Assembly (NCBI RefSeq): GCF_003386795.1
Contig: NZ_QTUC01000001.1
Span: forward strand, 1,674,001-1,738,000
Length of the DNA: 64,000 nucleotides
Origin: Thermasporomyces composti
Lineage (GTDB): Bacteria > Actinomycetota > Actinomycetes > Propionibacteriales > Actinopolymorphaceae
Direction: 5' to 3'
Made by a program: the position numbers and the translations under genes. The notes below the pieces were generated by a model. It was not told the DNA's origin, searched no databases, and worked only from the letters and a program-made list of their open reading frames with translations. Positions 46,908-55,722 of the stretch are shown piece by piece. Position 1 is the stretch's first letter. Each line of letters begins with the position of its first letter.

Positions 46908-47912
46908 TCAGCCGCGCAGCCTCGGGCGGACATGCAGGCCGATGTCCGGCGGCACGACGACCTCTTGCGCCGCCGCCACACCGTCGGCCAGCAGCGTCGC
47001 CTCGACCGGCACGCTCCGGCGAATGAGCGCCAACGCCACCGGACCCAAGTCGAAGTGGCGTCCGCTGCTCGTGACGAAACCGACGTCCCGGCCCTCGTGG
47101 GTGACCGGCGCGCCGTGGCCGGGCAGCCGATCGACCGAGCCGTCGAGGTGGAGAAGCACCAATCGGCGGGGCGGACGGCCGAGGTTGTGCACGCGCGCGA
47201 CGGTCTCCTGACCTCGATAGCACCCCTTGTTGAGGTGCACCGCCGTGTCCAGCCAGCCCACCTCGTTCGGGATGGTGCGGTGGTCGGTCTCGAAACCAGC
47301 TCGCGGGATGTGCGCCGCGATCCGACGCGCCTCGTACGCCCACAGCCCTGCCGGCGGGCCCGCCTGCTCGGCGTACGCCGCGAGCCTGGCACGAGGCAGG
47401 AACAGGTCCCGCCCGCGGAGCGTGTCCGCCGCCTGGCGGCTCAGCACGTCGGTCGGACCGTCGGTGCGCGGCTCCCAAACCACGGCGATCTCGTCGGTCA
47501 CGTCCGCGACCTCGACGCGCATGAGGAACCGCATCGAGTCGAGGAACTCCACCAGCCGCGGCGCGGTGCCGGGCTCGACGTGCATCCACACCGCCGAGCC
47601 GTCGTCGACCAGCGCGAGACAGTGCTCGACGTGGCCGTGCGGGGAGAGGAGCAGCGCGGTGGTCCCCTCGCCGGGTGGCAGCTGCTCCAGGTGCTGGGTC
47701 GTCAGGGAGTGCAGCCAGGTGAGCCGGTCCGGGCCGCTGACCCGCACCACGCCCCGGTGCGACAAGTCGACGAAGCCCACGCCCTCCTCGAGGCGGCGCT
47801 GCTCCCGCAACGGCTCCCCGTAGTGAGCGGCCACCCCCGCATCGGGCGACTCGGCTGCCACGGCGCCCTCGCGCTGGAGAAGCGGACTCCGGTAGCTCTC
47901 GCCTGCGGTCAC
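46908..47912 (-). CDS. ygfZ: Folate-binding YgfZ/GcvT-like protein
   Basis: 334 residues, folate-binding protein helping maintain iron-sulfur enzymes. The signature K-G-C-Y-x-G-Q-E is present in LNKGCYRGQETVARVHNL. N-terminal HSLTTQHLEQL and C-terminal beta domain match the family. The start overlaps the Fur gene stop by 4 nt (47909-47912), so it is coupled to an iron/zinc/redox-type regulator. Confidence 0.93.
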   Translation of the reverse strand: MTAGESYRSPLLQREGAVAAESPDAGVAAHYGEPLREQRRLEEGVGFVDLSHRGVVRVSGPDRLTWLHSLTTQHLEQLPPGEGTTALLLSPHGHVEHCLALVDDGSAVWMHVEPGTAPRLVEFLDSMRFLMRVEVADVTDEIAVVWEPRTDGPTDVLSRQAADTLRGRDLFLPRARLAAYAEQAGPPAGLWAYEARRIAAHIPRAGFETDHRTIPNEVGWLDTAVHLNKGCYRGQETVARVHNLGRPPRRLVLLHLDGSVDRLPGHGAPVTHEGRDVGFVTSSGRHFDLGPVALALIRRSVPVEATLLADGVAAAQEVVVPPDIGLHVRPRLRG

Positions 47913-48400
47913 GCCTTCGAGGTTACGGCCTGTTCACCGCTGCGCGCCTGCGGACATTCGGTGCACTCTCCGAAGACGGCGAGATGGCGAATGTCCAGCC
48001 GGAACCCGTAGCGTTCCAGCAGCGTCGCGGCGAAGCGCTCGACCGCCTCCGGCGGCACCTCGCTCACCCTGCCGCACGCGCGGCACACCGCGTGCGCGTG
48101 CGCCGGCGTGCTGGTGGAGTGGTAGGTGGGCGCCCGGTCGCCCAGGTGGGTGTGGGTGACCAGGTCCAGGTCCTCCAGGAGCTCGAGGGTGCGGTACACC
48201 GTGGAGATGTTGACGCCGCGGGCCTTGCGCCGGACGACCTGCAGGATCTGCTCGGGAGTCGCGTGCTGCAGCTCTTCGACCGCCTCCAGCACGAGCTGCC
48301 GTTGCGGCGTCAGGCGGTAACCCCTGGATCGGAGCTCCGCGCGCAACTCCTCGTGGCGCGACGCGGAGTCGCCGCCTCGCCGCTCTCGTGCCTCACCCAT
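47909..48400 (-). CDS. Fur-family transcriptional regulator
   Basis: 163 residues. Winged helix with RLTPQRQLVLEAVEELQHATPEQI and NISTVYRTLELLEDLDLV; the HTSTPAHAHAVCR segment and CRACG / CTECP give the metal sites (C-x2-C pairs). Fur, Zur or PerR cannot be told apart here. I take ATG 48400; a GTG at 48403 is one codon upstream. TACACT at 48413-48408 is a plausible -10 that would make the mRNA nearly leaderless. Coupled to ygfZ. Confidence 0.92.
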   Translation of the reverse strand: MGEARERRGGDSASRHEELRAELRSRGYRLTPQRQLVLEAVEELQHATPEQILQVVRRKARGVNISTVYRTLELLEDLDLVTHTHLGDRAPTYHSTSTPAHAHAVCRACGRVSEVPPEAVERFAATLLERYGFRLDIRHLAVFGECTECPQARSGEQAVTSKA

Positions 48401-48407
48401 CACGGAA

Positions 48408-48413
48408 AGTGTA
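48408..48413 (-). promoter_or_regulatory. Possible -10 box giving a leaderless fur mRNA
   Basis: TACACT ends 7 nt before the ATG at 48400 and no ribosome site precedes the start. No clear -35 is visible. Confidence 0.4.
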
Positions 48414-48420
48414 GGTTCGC

Positions 48421-48933
48421 TCAGGATGCAGGTGCCGGCTCAGCCCGCTCCAGGCGTCCCCACAGGTGCGGCTGAAGCTCGTGACCCTCCGCGGCCATGT
48501 CGAACGTCCACAGCAAAGCCCCCTCGACCAGGCCGTACAGCCGCTGGCCGGCGGAGTAGTCCTTCGCGGTCGGGGTGCGGGCAACGATATCGGTCGCCAT
48601 CTCGATCTTGGTCTGGTTGACCCGGCCGTACCAGACCTCCGCCACCCCGGTGGGGTGGACGAGGACGACCTCGAGCTTGCCCTCGGGCTGTGGCCGCCAG
48701 AAGCCGGTCTCCATGGCGAGAGGACGGACGGCCGTCCCCTCCTCGTCGATCAGCCAGCTACGGCTCGTGTAGTAGAGGAACGGGTTGCCGTTGTGGCTGA
48801 AGATCACTTCCTGGCCGAACTCATACGGCTCGATGGTGGGGTACTCCCCGCGCCCACGACCCTCCCAGCGCCCGAGGAGGAACGCCAAGGGCACGCAGTC
48901 GGGGTGCAGATCGGACGGGATCTGGAACGGCAT
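48421..48933 (-). CDS. Nitrobindin / FABP-like heme protein (DUF1794)
   Basis: 170 residues, single beta-barrel. Family features are the G-x-W-x-G-x-G motif (LLGRWEGRGRGEYPTI) at the N-terminus and the heme-ligand His near the C-terminus (LQPHLWGRL). Known members bind ferric heme and isomerise peroxynitrite to nitrate; a role in nitrosative stress is an inference. 20 bp upstream of the Fur gene on the same strand, suggesting a shared redox theme. Confidence 0.9.
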   Translation of the reverse strand: MPFQIPSDLHPDCVPLAFLLGRWEGRGRGEYPTIEPYEFGQEVIFSHNGNPFLYYTSRSWLIDEEGTAVRPLAMETGFWRPQPEGKLEVVLVHPTGVAEVWYGRVNQTKIEMATDIVARTPTAKDYSAGQRLYGLVEGALLWTFDMAAEGHELQPHLWGRLERAEPAPAS

Positions 48934-48939
48934 GACGAC

Positions 48940-49059
48940 TCAGGCCCCTTCCTTGGCCGTCGGTCGACCCACCAGCAGCCGACGAACGGCGAGTGCCCCC
49001 GCGACGCCCACAGCGACGACGAGGAGAAGCAGGACCGTCGCGAAGACCATCTCGACCAT
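48940..49059 (-). CDS. Small single-helix membrane protein (39 aa)
   Basis: A short frame, ATG 49059 to TGA 48940: residues 5-25 are almost entirely Val/Leu/Ala/Gly (start MVEMVFATVLLLL), then R-R-L-L and a basic/polar tail. It lies 7 bp upstream of the nitrobindin gene on the same strand, so coexpression is likely. GTGGAA precedes the ATG directly, a weak ribosome site. Could be chance in GC-rich DNA, but hydrophobicity, position and clean ends favour a real gene. Confidence 0.5.
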   Translation of the reverse strand: MVEMVFATVLLLLVVAVGVAGALAVRRLLVGRPTAKEGA

Positions 49060-49228
49060 TTCCACGAGTCTAGGTCCGACCGAAACTGGGCCCCACGAGT
49101 GTAGGGCTCGCCTGCACCTGCCTCGGCCGTGGCCAGCGCCGCTGGGGCTCCTCGTCAGGCGGGCCCGCTTCGTTCGGGATCCCGCTGGCTGCTCACCACT
49201 GTTGCCTCGGAGCCGACTCTCCGCCAGA

Positions 49229-49258
49229 ATGAACGCTTGTTCATGAACGTACGTTCAT
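49229..49258 (+). promoter_or_regulatory. Two tandem palindromic operators (probable TetR sites)
   Basis: A perfect 16-bp palindrome atgaacgtacgttcat (49243-49258) directly abuts a near-palindrome atgaacgcttgttcat (49229-49244), sharing two bases. They lie just before the methyltransferase start (49271). The second gene of this unit encodes a TetR protein, so autoregulation is likely. Confidence 0.8.
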
Positions 49259-49270
49259 AGCGAGGACGCC

Positions 49271-50147
49271 ATGGGCCCGGACACCGACCAAGCCCAGGCG
49301 TGGAACGGGGCCGAGGGCCTTGCCTGGGCCCGTGGCCGCCCGAGCGACGAGGACGCTTACGACCTCGAACTGGGCCGACACCTCCTCGTCGCCGCCAGGG
49401 TCGGCGAACGGGATCGTGTGCTCGACATCGGGGTGCGGGACGGGAGGCACCACGCGGCTCGCCGCCTGCCGGGCCCGGAACGGCCACGTCACCGGCATCG
49501 ACCTCTCCGCGCCGATGCTCGACGAGGCGCGTCGAGCCACGAGGGCGGCCGGGCTGGACAACATCGCCTTCGAGCACGCCGACGCGCAGACGCGAGCGTT
49601 CCCCCCGGGCGGCTTCGACGCGGCGATCAGCAGGAACGGCGTCATGTTCTTCAGCGATCCGGTCGCCGCCTTCGCCAACGTCAGGCGCGCCCTCCGGCCA
49701 CGAGGACGCCTGGCCTTCAGCTGCCCCCAGCGCCCCGAGGACTGCGAGTGGTACGTGGTGCCGGTCGCGGCCCTGCTCGGTATCCCGCCGGTCGGTCGCA
49801 GCGTGGTCGACGCCTATCCCGGCCCGGCGCCCGCGATGTTCTCGCTCGCCGACCCAGCGCACGTCACGGCTCTTCTCACGCGCGCCGGCTTCACCGACGT
49901 CTCCATCGACTCCGTCGAGATAGCGCAACACTTCGGCCACACCGTCGACGAGGCGGCCGAGGCGTTCCTGGGCAGCGGACCCACCCGCTACATCGTCGAG
50001 CAGGACGCCGAGCTGACCTACCGTGAGGCCCATGCCAGACTCACCGCCGCGCTCGGACCGTACGCGACCCCCGGCGGGGTCCTGCTCCCCGCCCGCTACT
50101 GGCTGGTCAGCACGGAGAACCCGGAGGTGAGCCGCGATGGCGTCTAG
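49271..50147 (+). pseudogene. SAM-dependent methyltransferase, frameshifted in motif I
   Basis: A class I methyltransferase of about 290 residues. The first 55 codons (SDEDAYDLELGRHLLVAAR) are in one frame, the rest (VTGIDLSAPMLDEARRA, SRNGVMFFSDP, AFSCPQRPE) in another. The break falls in a run of four Gs at 49430-49433: with three Gs the motif reads DIGCGTGGT, the SAM-binding loop. So it is either disabled or a sequencing/assembly error. It overlaps tetR by 11 nt. Confidence 0.8.
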
Positions 50148-50769
50148 GAGAGCCGCCGCCCTCCGTGACGCTGACGGCGTCGACCTCCGTGATCACCTCA
50201 TCGCTGTCACGGCCCGCCTCCTCGCCCAGCGTGGCGCCGCCGGACTCACCGTACGGCGGATCGCCCGGGAAGCCCGGGTCGCCGACGGCGTGCTGTACAA
50301 CCACTTCGCCGACAAGGAGGAACTCCTCGCGCACGCGCTGCGTGCCCACGTCCTCGCGGTCGAACGCGCGCTCGAGCAGCCGCCCTCACCCGGCAGCGGC
50401 GCCCTCGAGGACAACCTCCGTGCCCACATCGCACACGGACTCGCCCTCCACGCCGCGATCCTGCCCGCCTTCGCCGGACTCCTCGCGGAGCCGACGGTCC
50501 TCGCGCGGTTCGCCGCGCTCACCGCGGGAGAACCCCCCACCGTGCGGCAGCGACTGGTCGCCTACCTGCGGGCAGAGCAGGAGCTCGGGCGAGTCAGACG
50601 TGACACCAACGTCGAGGTCACGGCGACGATCATCAGCGGAGCCTGTCACGAGCTGGTCATGGCACACCTGGTCGAGCAACCGACACAACCGTTCCAGGCC
50701 CCGCCCGGCCTCGTCGACGACCTCGCGGACACGGTGCTGCGCGGAATCCGCGGCGCCCCACGGAGGTGA
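50137..50769 (+). CDS. TetR-family regulator
   Basis: 210 residues. HTH (about 20-65): LTVRRIAREARVADGVLYNHF with the usual TetR recognition helix and FADKEELL after it. The C-terminal ligand domain is helical. It is downstream of, and overlaps, the frameshifted methyltransferase, whose promoter carries two palindromic sites. The ligand is unknown. The 376-bp spacer to the LCP gene contains one small hairpin (gtccag/ctggac near 51000) and no gene. Confidence 0.92.
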   Translation: MASRRAAALRDADGVDLRDHLIAVTARLLAQRGAAGLTVRRIAREARVADGVLYNHFADKEELLAHALRAHVLAVERALEQPPSPGSGALEDNLRAHIAHGLALHAAILPAFAGLLAEPTVLARFAALTAGEPPTVRQRLVAYLRAEQELGRVRRDTNVEVTATIISGACHELVMAHLVEQPTQPFQAPPGLVDDLADTVLRGIRGAPRR

Positions 50770-51145
50770 CCGGTACCTCACTGGGTCGGCCAGCGCCACG
50801 CATCCCGTCACGCTCCGGAGCCACCTGGTGCCCCGCCACGCACCCACGGCATCCCACCGCTACAGTCGGCCAGTGCGCACCTGGACAATTCGGTCACGGG
50901 AAGGACTTGGCGATCAAGCCGAACCGAGCGGAGGGCTTTGCCTACGATGAGGTGCGGCCTATCCGCCCGCGGTTCCGCGCTGTCGAGCCCGCGCCGCTGT
51001 CCAGTCCTCGGGCTGGACAATCGTCGGCCAGGGCGCGGACAACCGGGGCGCTGCGTCGCGCGTCAACAAAGATCGGACAGTCCTCCGGTGGACGGCGGTC
51101 CGCTGGGGCAGACGTACCTGGCCGAGGACCCATGGGATCAACGAC

Positions 51146-52270
51146 ATGAGCTACCACCGCACTGACGAAGGGCTCCGCTCGCTCCGCCTCCGTGACGAGA
51201 GCGAGCAACCTCCGGACGGTTCCCGCGCCGACCGCCGCAAGCGGGGCCGGACGACGACAGTGCTGCTGATCCTGCTCTCGCTCTTCCTCATGATGGGCGG
51301 CGGCGTCGTCCTGACCGGTTACCTCATCTCGGAGAAGTTCGGTAACCAGGTCAACCGACTTCCCGCCTTCGCGCCCCTACCCGAGGAGCTGCGGCCGAAG
51401 AAGCCCAAGGGTGCCGGCGCCAACGCGATCAACATCCTGCTGGCCGGGAGCGACGCGCGTACGGACGGGCGAGGCACCACCGGGGCCGGCAAGGGTGACG
51501 CGTGGAAGCGCGGCGGCCAGCGCAGCGACACGATCATGATCCTGCACATCACCGGCGACCGGAAGAGCGCCTACCTCATCTCGGTGCCGCGTGACTCCTG
51601 GGTCAACATCCCAGGTCGGGGCATGAACAAGATCAACGCCGCCTACTCCTTCGGTGGGCCGCCCCTCTACATCCAGACCATCGAGGAACTCACCGGCCTG
51701 CGCATGGACCACCTGGCGGTGATCGACTGGACTGGATTCCAAGCCCTCACCGACGCTCTCGGCGGCGTCGAGATGACCTTCAAGACCGACACGAGGTTTG
51801 CCAGCGGCAAGTACTACGAGGCCGGAACCCACGTCCTCAGCGGCGAAGAGGCGCTCGACTACGTTCGCGAGCGCAAGCACCTCAAGCGCGGCGACTTCGA
51901 CCGGATCGCCCGCCAGCAGAACTTCCTCAGGTCCCTGATGCGCCAGACCCTGTCCGACGGCACCCTCACCAATCCGGTCAAGCTGAGTCGAGCGCTCGAC
52001 GCGGTGACGCAGAACCTCTCCGTCGACGAGGAGTTCACCACGGGCAAGATGCGCTCGCTCGCGTTGCAGATGCGGAACCTCCGGGCGCGCAACGTGACGT
52101 TCATGACGGCACCGACCAAGGGCACCGGGATGGAGGGCTCCCAGTCCGTCGTCTACCTCGACAAGGAGAAGTGCGACGCGCTGTGGAGGGCCGTCCGCCA
52201 CGACCGGATCGAGGACTGGCTGAAGAAGCACGGCACCGAGGAGAACGTGCTGGGCGAGAACGTCCGCTGA
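51146..52270 (+). CDS. LytR-CpsA-Psr (LCP) family glycopolymer ligase
   Basis: 374 residues. Cytosolic N-terminus (1-35), one helix (36-61), then an extracellular LCP domain with NILLAGSDAR, RSDTIMILHI and the R-D-S-W loop (VPRDSWVNI); KINAAYSFGG and RERKHLKRGDFDRIARQQNFL follow. LCP enzymes move polyprenyl-linked glycopolymers to peptidoglycan, so this fits the polysaccharide genes. ATG 51146. A hairpin terminator follows. Confidence 0.93.
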   Translation: MSYHRTDEGLRSLRLRDESEQPPDGSRADRRKRGRTTTVLLILLSLFLMMGGGVVLTGYLISEKFGNQVNRLPAFAPLPEELRPKKPKGAGANAINILLAGSDARTDGRGTTGAGKGDAWKRGGQRSDTIMILHITGDRKSAYLISVPRDSWVNIPGRGMNKINAAYSFGGPPLYIQTIEELTGLRMDHLAVIDWTGFQALTDALGGVEMTFKTDTRFASGKYYEAGTHVLSGEEALDYVRERKHLKRGDFDRIARQQNFLRSLMRQTLSDGTLTNPVKLSRALDAVTQNLSVDEEFTTGKMRSLALQMRNLRARNVTFMTAPTKGTGMEGSQSVVYLDKEKCDALWRAVRHDRIEDWLKKHGTEENVLGENVR

Positions 52271-52285
52271 GTCCTGAGCGTGAGC

Positions 52286-52316
52286 GGCGGCCGGCGCACG
52301 AGAGGCGCCGGCCGCC
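52286..52316 (+). terminator. Hairpin terminator after the LCP gene
   Basis: A perfect 12-bp stem: ggcggccggcgc (52286-52297), 7-nt loop, complement at 52305-52316. The tail tcgtctctcg has only a few Ts. Confidence 0.8.
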
Positions 52317-52466
52317 TCGTCTCTCGCCCGGACCGCTGGGGCGAAAAAGGTTTCCCGGCCTCCTTCAAGTGGTCGTCAGGGCGTCGTCGGGTGCTCAAGC
52401 CCGACCCAGCGACAACCTGCTCGGGCCGCGCTCACCCGCGACGAGGACGCGCGACCGCGTCGGCCG

Positions 52467-53984
52467 CTAGTAGGCGCCGTCGCGGCTGAGCACCGCCCCT
52501 ACCGTCTTGGCGAGGATGACCAGATCCGTCGACAGCGACCAGTTCTCGACGTAGTACAGGTCCAGGCGCACCGAGTCGTCCCACGAGAGGTTCGACCGGC
52601 CGGACACCTGCCACAGGCCCGTGATCCCCGGGCGCACCAACAGCCGGCGACGCACGTCCTCGCCGTACTGCGCCACTTCCCGCGGGAGCGGCGGGCGCGG
52701 CCCGACGAGGCTCATCTCGCCCCGCAGGACGTTGATCAGCTGCGGGAGCTCATCGAGGGACAGCCGCCGGATCACCCGACCGACCCGGGTGACCCGCGGA
52801 TCGTTCTTCATCTTGAACAGCACGCCGTCGACTTCGTTGTACGCCTGCAGCTCCGCCAGCCGCTCCTCCGCGTCGACGACCATCGAACGGAACTTGAAGC
52901 AGGGGAACTCTTTCCCGTGGACGCCGACTCGGGTCTGCCGCAGGAAGACCGGCCCTCGGTCGTCGAGCTTGATGGCGATCGCGATCACGGCGAAGAGCGG
53001 CAGGGAGAGCACGAGCAGGATGGCGGCGCCCACCCAGTCGAAGATGCGCTTGACCAGCCGTCGCGCCCCGGTGAACTCCGGCTCCTCCACGTGCAGCAAG
53101 GGAAGCCCGGCGACGGGTCGGACGTGGATGCGCGGACCGGCGACGTCGGTGAGGCTCGGAACGACGACCAGGTCGACGCCCAGTCCCTCCAAGGACCACG
53201 AGAGCCGGCGCAGCAGCCGCGACGACCGGCCGGGCAGCGCACTCACCACCACGGTGTCGGCTCCCGACCGCAGGACAGCGGAGGGCACGTCATCGAGGTA
53301 GCCGAGAATCGGCACACCTTGGTCGGCCACCTCGTCACCGGGGTCCTTCGACAGCCGAGGAAGACAGGCACCCACGACCGAGTACCCCATCTGCGGCTCA
53401 CGCCGAATGATCTCGAGCAGCTCCGCGACGCCAGCCGGCATGCCGACCAGCAGGACGCGATGGACCAGCCGGTTCCGCCGACGCTGGGCGTGCAGCCACT
53501 TGCGGGCGACCCACCGACCGGCGACGAGGAGGACGGTTCCGAGCGGGAACGCCGTCGCGATGAAGCCTCGCGACAGGTCGATCTTCCCCAGGTAGCAGAT
53601 GATGGCCACGATTCCGGCGGTGAGGAAGCTGCCGCTCACGACCAGCTTGTACTCCTCGGTGCCGGAACCGAAGATGCGCGTGGAGTAGCTCCCCCGGAAG
53701 GCGAGGACGGTGACCCACGTCAGGGCGAGCACGACCGCGACGACGGTGTACGGGACACCACCGAAGTTCGCCCCTCGCCACGCGCCGGCGATCGGCGACT
53801 CGAGACCGCCGAACCGAGAGATCGCCGCGCCCAGCCCAGCGAGGACGAGCAGCACGAGGTCGAGCGCGGCCACCGTGGTGGCGAAGAGGCGGAGCCGTCG
53901 CACCACAGCTCCCCGATCGGGCGGTGGCGGGAGGGGAGGCGTGGTGTCAGGCTGCGCGCCCTCGCGTTCCCTCAGTATGACCAT
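52467..53984 (-). CDS. Exopolysaccharide polyprenyl glycosylphosphotransferase
   Basis: 505 residues; starts polysaccharide synthesis by moving a sugar-1-phosphate onto undecaprenyl phosphate. About five N-terminal helices, a CoA-binding-like Rossmann region (around 150-260), a reentrant helix, then the catalytic domain with FKFRSMVVDAEERL, KMKNDPRVTRVG, LPQLINVLRGEMSLVGPRP and RPGITGLWQVSGRS. ATG 53984 starts MVILREREG. Divergent from the UXS-like gene across a 372-bp spacer with no recognised feature. Confidence 0.93.
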   Translation of the reverse strand: MVILREREGAQPDTTPPLPPPPDRGAVVRRLRLFATTVAALDLVLLVLAGLGAAISRFGGLESPIAGAWRGANFGGVPYTVVAVVLALTWVTVLAFRGSYSTRIFGSGTEEYKLVVSGSFLTAGIVAIICYLGKIDLSRGFIATAFPLGTVLLVAGRWVARKWLHAQRRRNRLVHRVLLVGMPAGVAELLEIIRREPQMGYSVVGACLPRLSKDPGDEVADQGVPILGYLDDVPSAVLRSGADTVVVSALPGRSSRLLRRLSWSLEGLGVDLVVVPSLTDVAGPRIHVRPVAGLPLLHVEEPEFTGARRLVKRIFDWVGAAILLVLSLPLFAVIAIAIKLDDRGPVFLRQTRVGVHGKEFPCFKFRSMVVDAEERLAELQAYNEVDGVLFKMKNDPRVTRVGRVIRRLSLDELPQLINVLRGEMSLVGPRPPLPREVAQYGEDVRRRLLVRPGITGLWQVSGRSNLSWDDSVRLDLYYVENWSLSTDLVILAKTVGAVLSRDGAY

Positions 53985-54356
53985 GCGTGTCCGTCCGTTC
54001 CCCCCAAGCGTGTACCTCGCCTGCAGGTTCCTGATCGTTCGCGCGGCCGACGCGGCGGCCGGGCCCTCGCCGACAGCCGAAGCCAACCCGAGACGATCCG
54101 AGTCGAACAAACCGTAGACCCGTCGCCCGCTGAACGTCGCGCCGCCTGTGGCGGACACGGGTGAAGGCAGGCGCTTGAAGGGCGACGTGGGGCGACGCGA
54201 GCCGGGTCGCCAGCAGGGCGTATCGTCCGGACGGGTCTCGTCGAGGACCGCACCGACCGGACGGCGCACGGCTGGCCCGGGGTGCTCGGCGACCCAAGGG
54301 GGCCGACGTTCGGGGCTCCAGGGCTCTCGTTTCGGGAAGGGGAAGGGATCAGGTCG

Positions 54357-55301
54357 ATGACACGCCGCGCGGTCGTGACCGGCGGAGCTGGCTTTCTGGG
54401 CAGCCACCTGTGCGAGCGCCTCCTCGACGAAGGCTACGAGGTGGTCTGCCTCGACAACTTCCTCACCGGCCGTCCCGACAACGTGGCCCACCTCGTGGAG
54501 CGCCCTGGCTTCCGACTGATCCGCTGTGACGTGACTGACTACGTGCACGTGCCGGGAGCCGTGGACGCCGTTCTCCACTTCGCCTCCCCGGCGTCGCCGA
54601 TCGACTACCTCCAGCTACCGATCCACACACTCAAGGTCGGCTCGATCGGCACGTTGCACGCGCTCGGCTTGGCGCGCGACAAGGGTGCCCGCTTCCTGTT
54701 GGCGTCCACGTCGGAGGTCTACGGTGACCCGCTCGTGCACCCCCAGCCCGAGACCTACTGGGGCAACGTGAACCCGGTCGGCCCGCGCGGCGTCTACGAC
54801 GAGGCCAAGCGGTTCGCCGAGGCGTTGACCATGGCCTACCGGTCGACGCACGGACTCAACACCGCGATCGTCCGCATCTTCAACACGTTCGGCCCGCGTC
54901 AGCGACCGAGCGACGGGCGAGCCATCCCCACGTTCGTCCGGCAGGCGCTCAAGGGCGAGCCGCTGACCGTGGCCGGTGACGGTAGCCAGACGCGCTCCAT
55001 CTGCTACGTCGACGACATGGTGGAGGGCATCGTGCGGATGCTCCACTCGGACCATCCGGGTCCGATGAACCTCGGGAACCCGCACGAGCTGTCCATCCTG
55101 GACCTGGCGATGTGGATCCGGGACCTCGCGGGCTCGTCGTCGGAGGTCGTGTTCGTGCCCCGGCCCGAGGACGACCCGGGAGTCCGCCAGCCGGACATCG
55201 CGCTGGCCCGGCAGGTCCTGGGCTGGGAGCCGAAGGTGCCCGTCGAGGACGGCCTGCGACGGACCATCGCATGGTTTCGCGACCACGCGGATCTCGTGTG
55301 A
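54357..55301 (+). CDS. UDP-glucuronate decarboxylase (UDP-xylose synthase)
   Basis: 314 residues, extended SDR. The [11 protein letters not shown] motif opens the Rossmann fold; the signature [15 protein letters not shown]...YWGNVNP and the catalytic Y147-x3-K151 (YDEAKR) are those of UXS enzymes, which turn UDP-glucuronate into UDP-xylose. It therefore supplies a pentose for the polysaccharide. ATG 54357 has GGAAGGG upstream. Converges on DUF1416 with a bidirectional terminator between. Confidence 0.9.
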   Translation: MTRRAVVTGGAGFLGSHLCERLLDEGYEVVCLDNFLTGRPDNVAHLVERPGFRLIRCDVTDYVHVPGAVDAVLHFASPASPIDYLQLPIHTLKVGSIGTLHALGLARDKGARFLLASTSEVYGDPLVHPQPETYWGNVNPVGPRGVYDEAKRFAEALTMAYRSTHGLNTAIVRIFNTFGPRQRPSDGRAIPTFVRQALKGEPLTVAGDGSQTRSICYVDDMVEGIVRMLHSDHPGPMNLGNPHELSILDLAMWIRDLAGSSSEVVFVPRPEDDPGVRQPDIALARQVLGWEPKVPVEDGLRRTIAWFRDHADLV

Positions 55302-55367
55302 CGGGCGCCGACCGGAGAGGAGACGATCGCCGGCGTGCTCCCTCCGGCGGACGGTGAGCAGACAAGA

Positions 55368-55408
55368 CGAACCTGGGGCACCCTCCGCTGGAGGATGCCC
55401 CAGGTTCG
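55368..55408. terminator. Bidirectional hairpin terminator
   Basis: Arms cgaacctggggca (55368-55380) and the exact complement (55396-55408); a further 5-bp stem cctcc/ggagg sits inside. Placed between two converging genes. Confidence 0.85.
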
Positions 55409-55416
55409 AATCCGCG

Positions 55417-55722
55417 TCAGGACAGTGCCAGCTCGACCTCGGTGATCCGGCCCAGCTCGGCCTCCACCGAGCTCTGCGCCGTCGCGCCCCGCGGTGCGAG
55501 CACCCGGACCGTCCAGGTGCCGGGCGCGGCGAAGAACCGGAACGCGCCGTCCTCGCCGGTCGGCACCTCGGCGGTGAACTCGCCGGAGCTGTCCAAGAGC
55601 CGCACGTACGCGCCGGCCACCGGGGCGGAGTCTCGGCGGACCACGCCCTGGATCACCGCCTCCTTGGCGAGGTTCACCCCGGTCAGCGCCGCCCCGCCCA
55701 CTGGCGCACCGCAGCCGCTCAC
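55417..55722 (-). CDS. DUF1416 / SseC-like protein
   Basis: 101 residues, single beta-domain. The pattern CGAPVGGAALTGV, then AVIQGVVRRDSAPVAGAYVRLLD and a GAFRFFAAPGTWTVRV segment matches DUF1416 (SseC family, carboxypeptidase-regulatory-like fold). It is normally encoded next to thiosulfate sulfurtransferase in actinobacteria, as here. ATG 55722 overlaps the sseA stop by 4 nt. Function unknown, linked to sulfur metabolism. Confidence 0.9.
   Translation of the reverse strand: MSGCGAPVGGAALTGVNLAKEAVIQGVVRRDSAPVAGAYVRLLDSSGEFTAEVPTGEDGAFRFFAAPGTWTVRVLAPRGATAQSSVEAELGRITEVELALS

Noticed and set aside
55396-55415. ggttcgaatcc looks like a tRNA T-loop
   Set aside because: It is the arm of a 13-bp terminator hairpin between converging genes; no acceptor, D or anticodon stems fit around it.
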